64,000 bases of DNA, from assembly GCA_964276145.1 (NCBI GenBank), contig CAXYDN010000007.1:124001-188000 (forward strand), given 5' to 3'. How positions within the stretch are numbered: the first letter of the stretch is position 1; every line of letters starts with the position of its first letter. A program made the translations under genes and the position numbers. Below are positions 63,977-64,000 of this stretch, piece after piece. Origin of the DNA: SCGC-AAA076-P13 sp964276145 (lineage in GTDB: Bacteria; Pseudomonadota; Gammaproteobacteria; Magnimaribacterales; D2472). The notes beneath the pieces are model-generated. The model worked only from the letters and a program-made list of their open reading frames with translations. It searched no databases and was not told the origin of the DNA.

Positions 63977-63982
63977 ATGCCT

Positions 63983-63988
63983 ATTATC
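63983..63988 (-). promoter_or_regulatory. -10 box of trmJ (leaderless)
   Basis: GATAAT on the minus strand (5 of 6 positions as TATAAT) ends 6 nt before the trmJ ATG. The -35 would lie outside the window. Confidence 0.5.
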
Positions 63989-64000
63989 GTCATTTCCATT

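Noticed and set aside
1..64000. CRISPR arrays, insertion sequences and transposase or integrase genes
   Set aside because: No regularly spaced direct repeats of CRISPR type and no transposase or integrase reading frame were seen on either strand; the island evidence rests only on the tRNA fragment and repeats.

Overview
The window looks like chromosome of an oceanic, AT-rich gammaproteobacterium with a streamlined genome, most like the SAR86 group. This is inferred from low G+C, two TonB-dependent receptors, acyl-CoA and CoA-transferase genes, lipoproteins with poly-glycine after the lipobox cysteine, gammaproteobacterial TatD and two-domain QueF, and a near-consensus CTGT-N8-ACAG LexA box. 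No sequence search was possible, so the taxonomy is provisional.

Layout. 1-2 kb: 5' part of an EamA exporter behind a terminator-containing leader, an SOS-controlled small protein, a membrane protein with a winged-helix regulator, and tRNA-Ser. 2-14 kb: queF-yadH-yadG, a frameshifted permease with a VWA/MoxR pair, thioesterase, tatD, an AMACR-like racemase, an RND/MMPL exporter, BolA and HPP proteins. 14-23 kb: an ELM1-like/GT4 pair, a MacA/MacB/LolD-like efflux operon, glutaryl-CoA dehydrogenase, Smr protein, thymidine kinase, oxidoreductase, PhzF. 23-32 kb: a large TonB receptor with a 26-bp palindrome in its leader, alanine dehydrogenase, SGNH hydrolase, esterase lipoprotein, tRNA-Ala, a broken metallo-hydrolase, and a deacetylase/GT4 pair. 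32-56 kb: malate synthase G with three frame breaks, FAD monooxygenase, several exported proteins, tRNA-Gly, an M64-type protease lipoprotein, a second TonB receptor (one frame break), RRM protein, patatin, GMC oxidoreductase, 5-alpha-reductase-like protein, epimerase, broken amidase, and an M16 protease.

56-63.2 kb is the accessory part. It contains two tandem glutamine-riboswitch aptamers in front of a 54-residue peptide gene, then a dense set of very small secreted or membrane proteins. These are built around a duplicated divergent promoter cassette (three copies) and a second intergenic repeat (three copies). A 3' half-tRNA (CAT anticodon) looks like an integration scar. A giant FG-GAP lipoprotein follows, and seven helically phased TGGCTAC repeats lie beside tRNA-Glu. 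trmJ closes the window.

Two cross-cutting signals. First, many genes carry a -10 box exactly 6 nt before the ATG, predicting leaderless mRNAs (tdk, ald, glcB, trmJ and two small genes). Second, eight frame breaks occur in six genes of otherwise intact sequence, seven of them repaired by skipping one base, which suggests assembly indels at least as strongly as gene decay.
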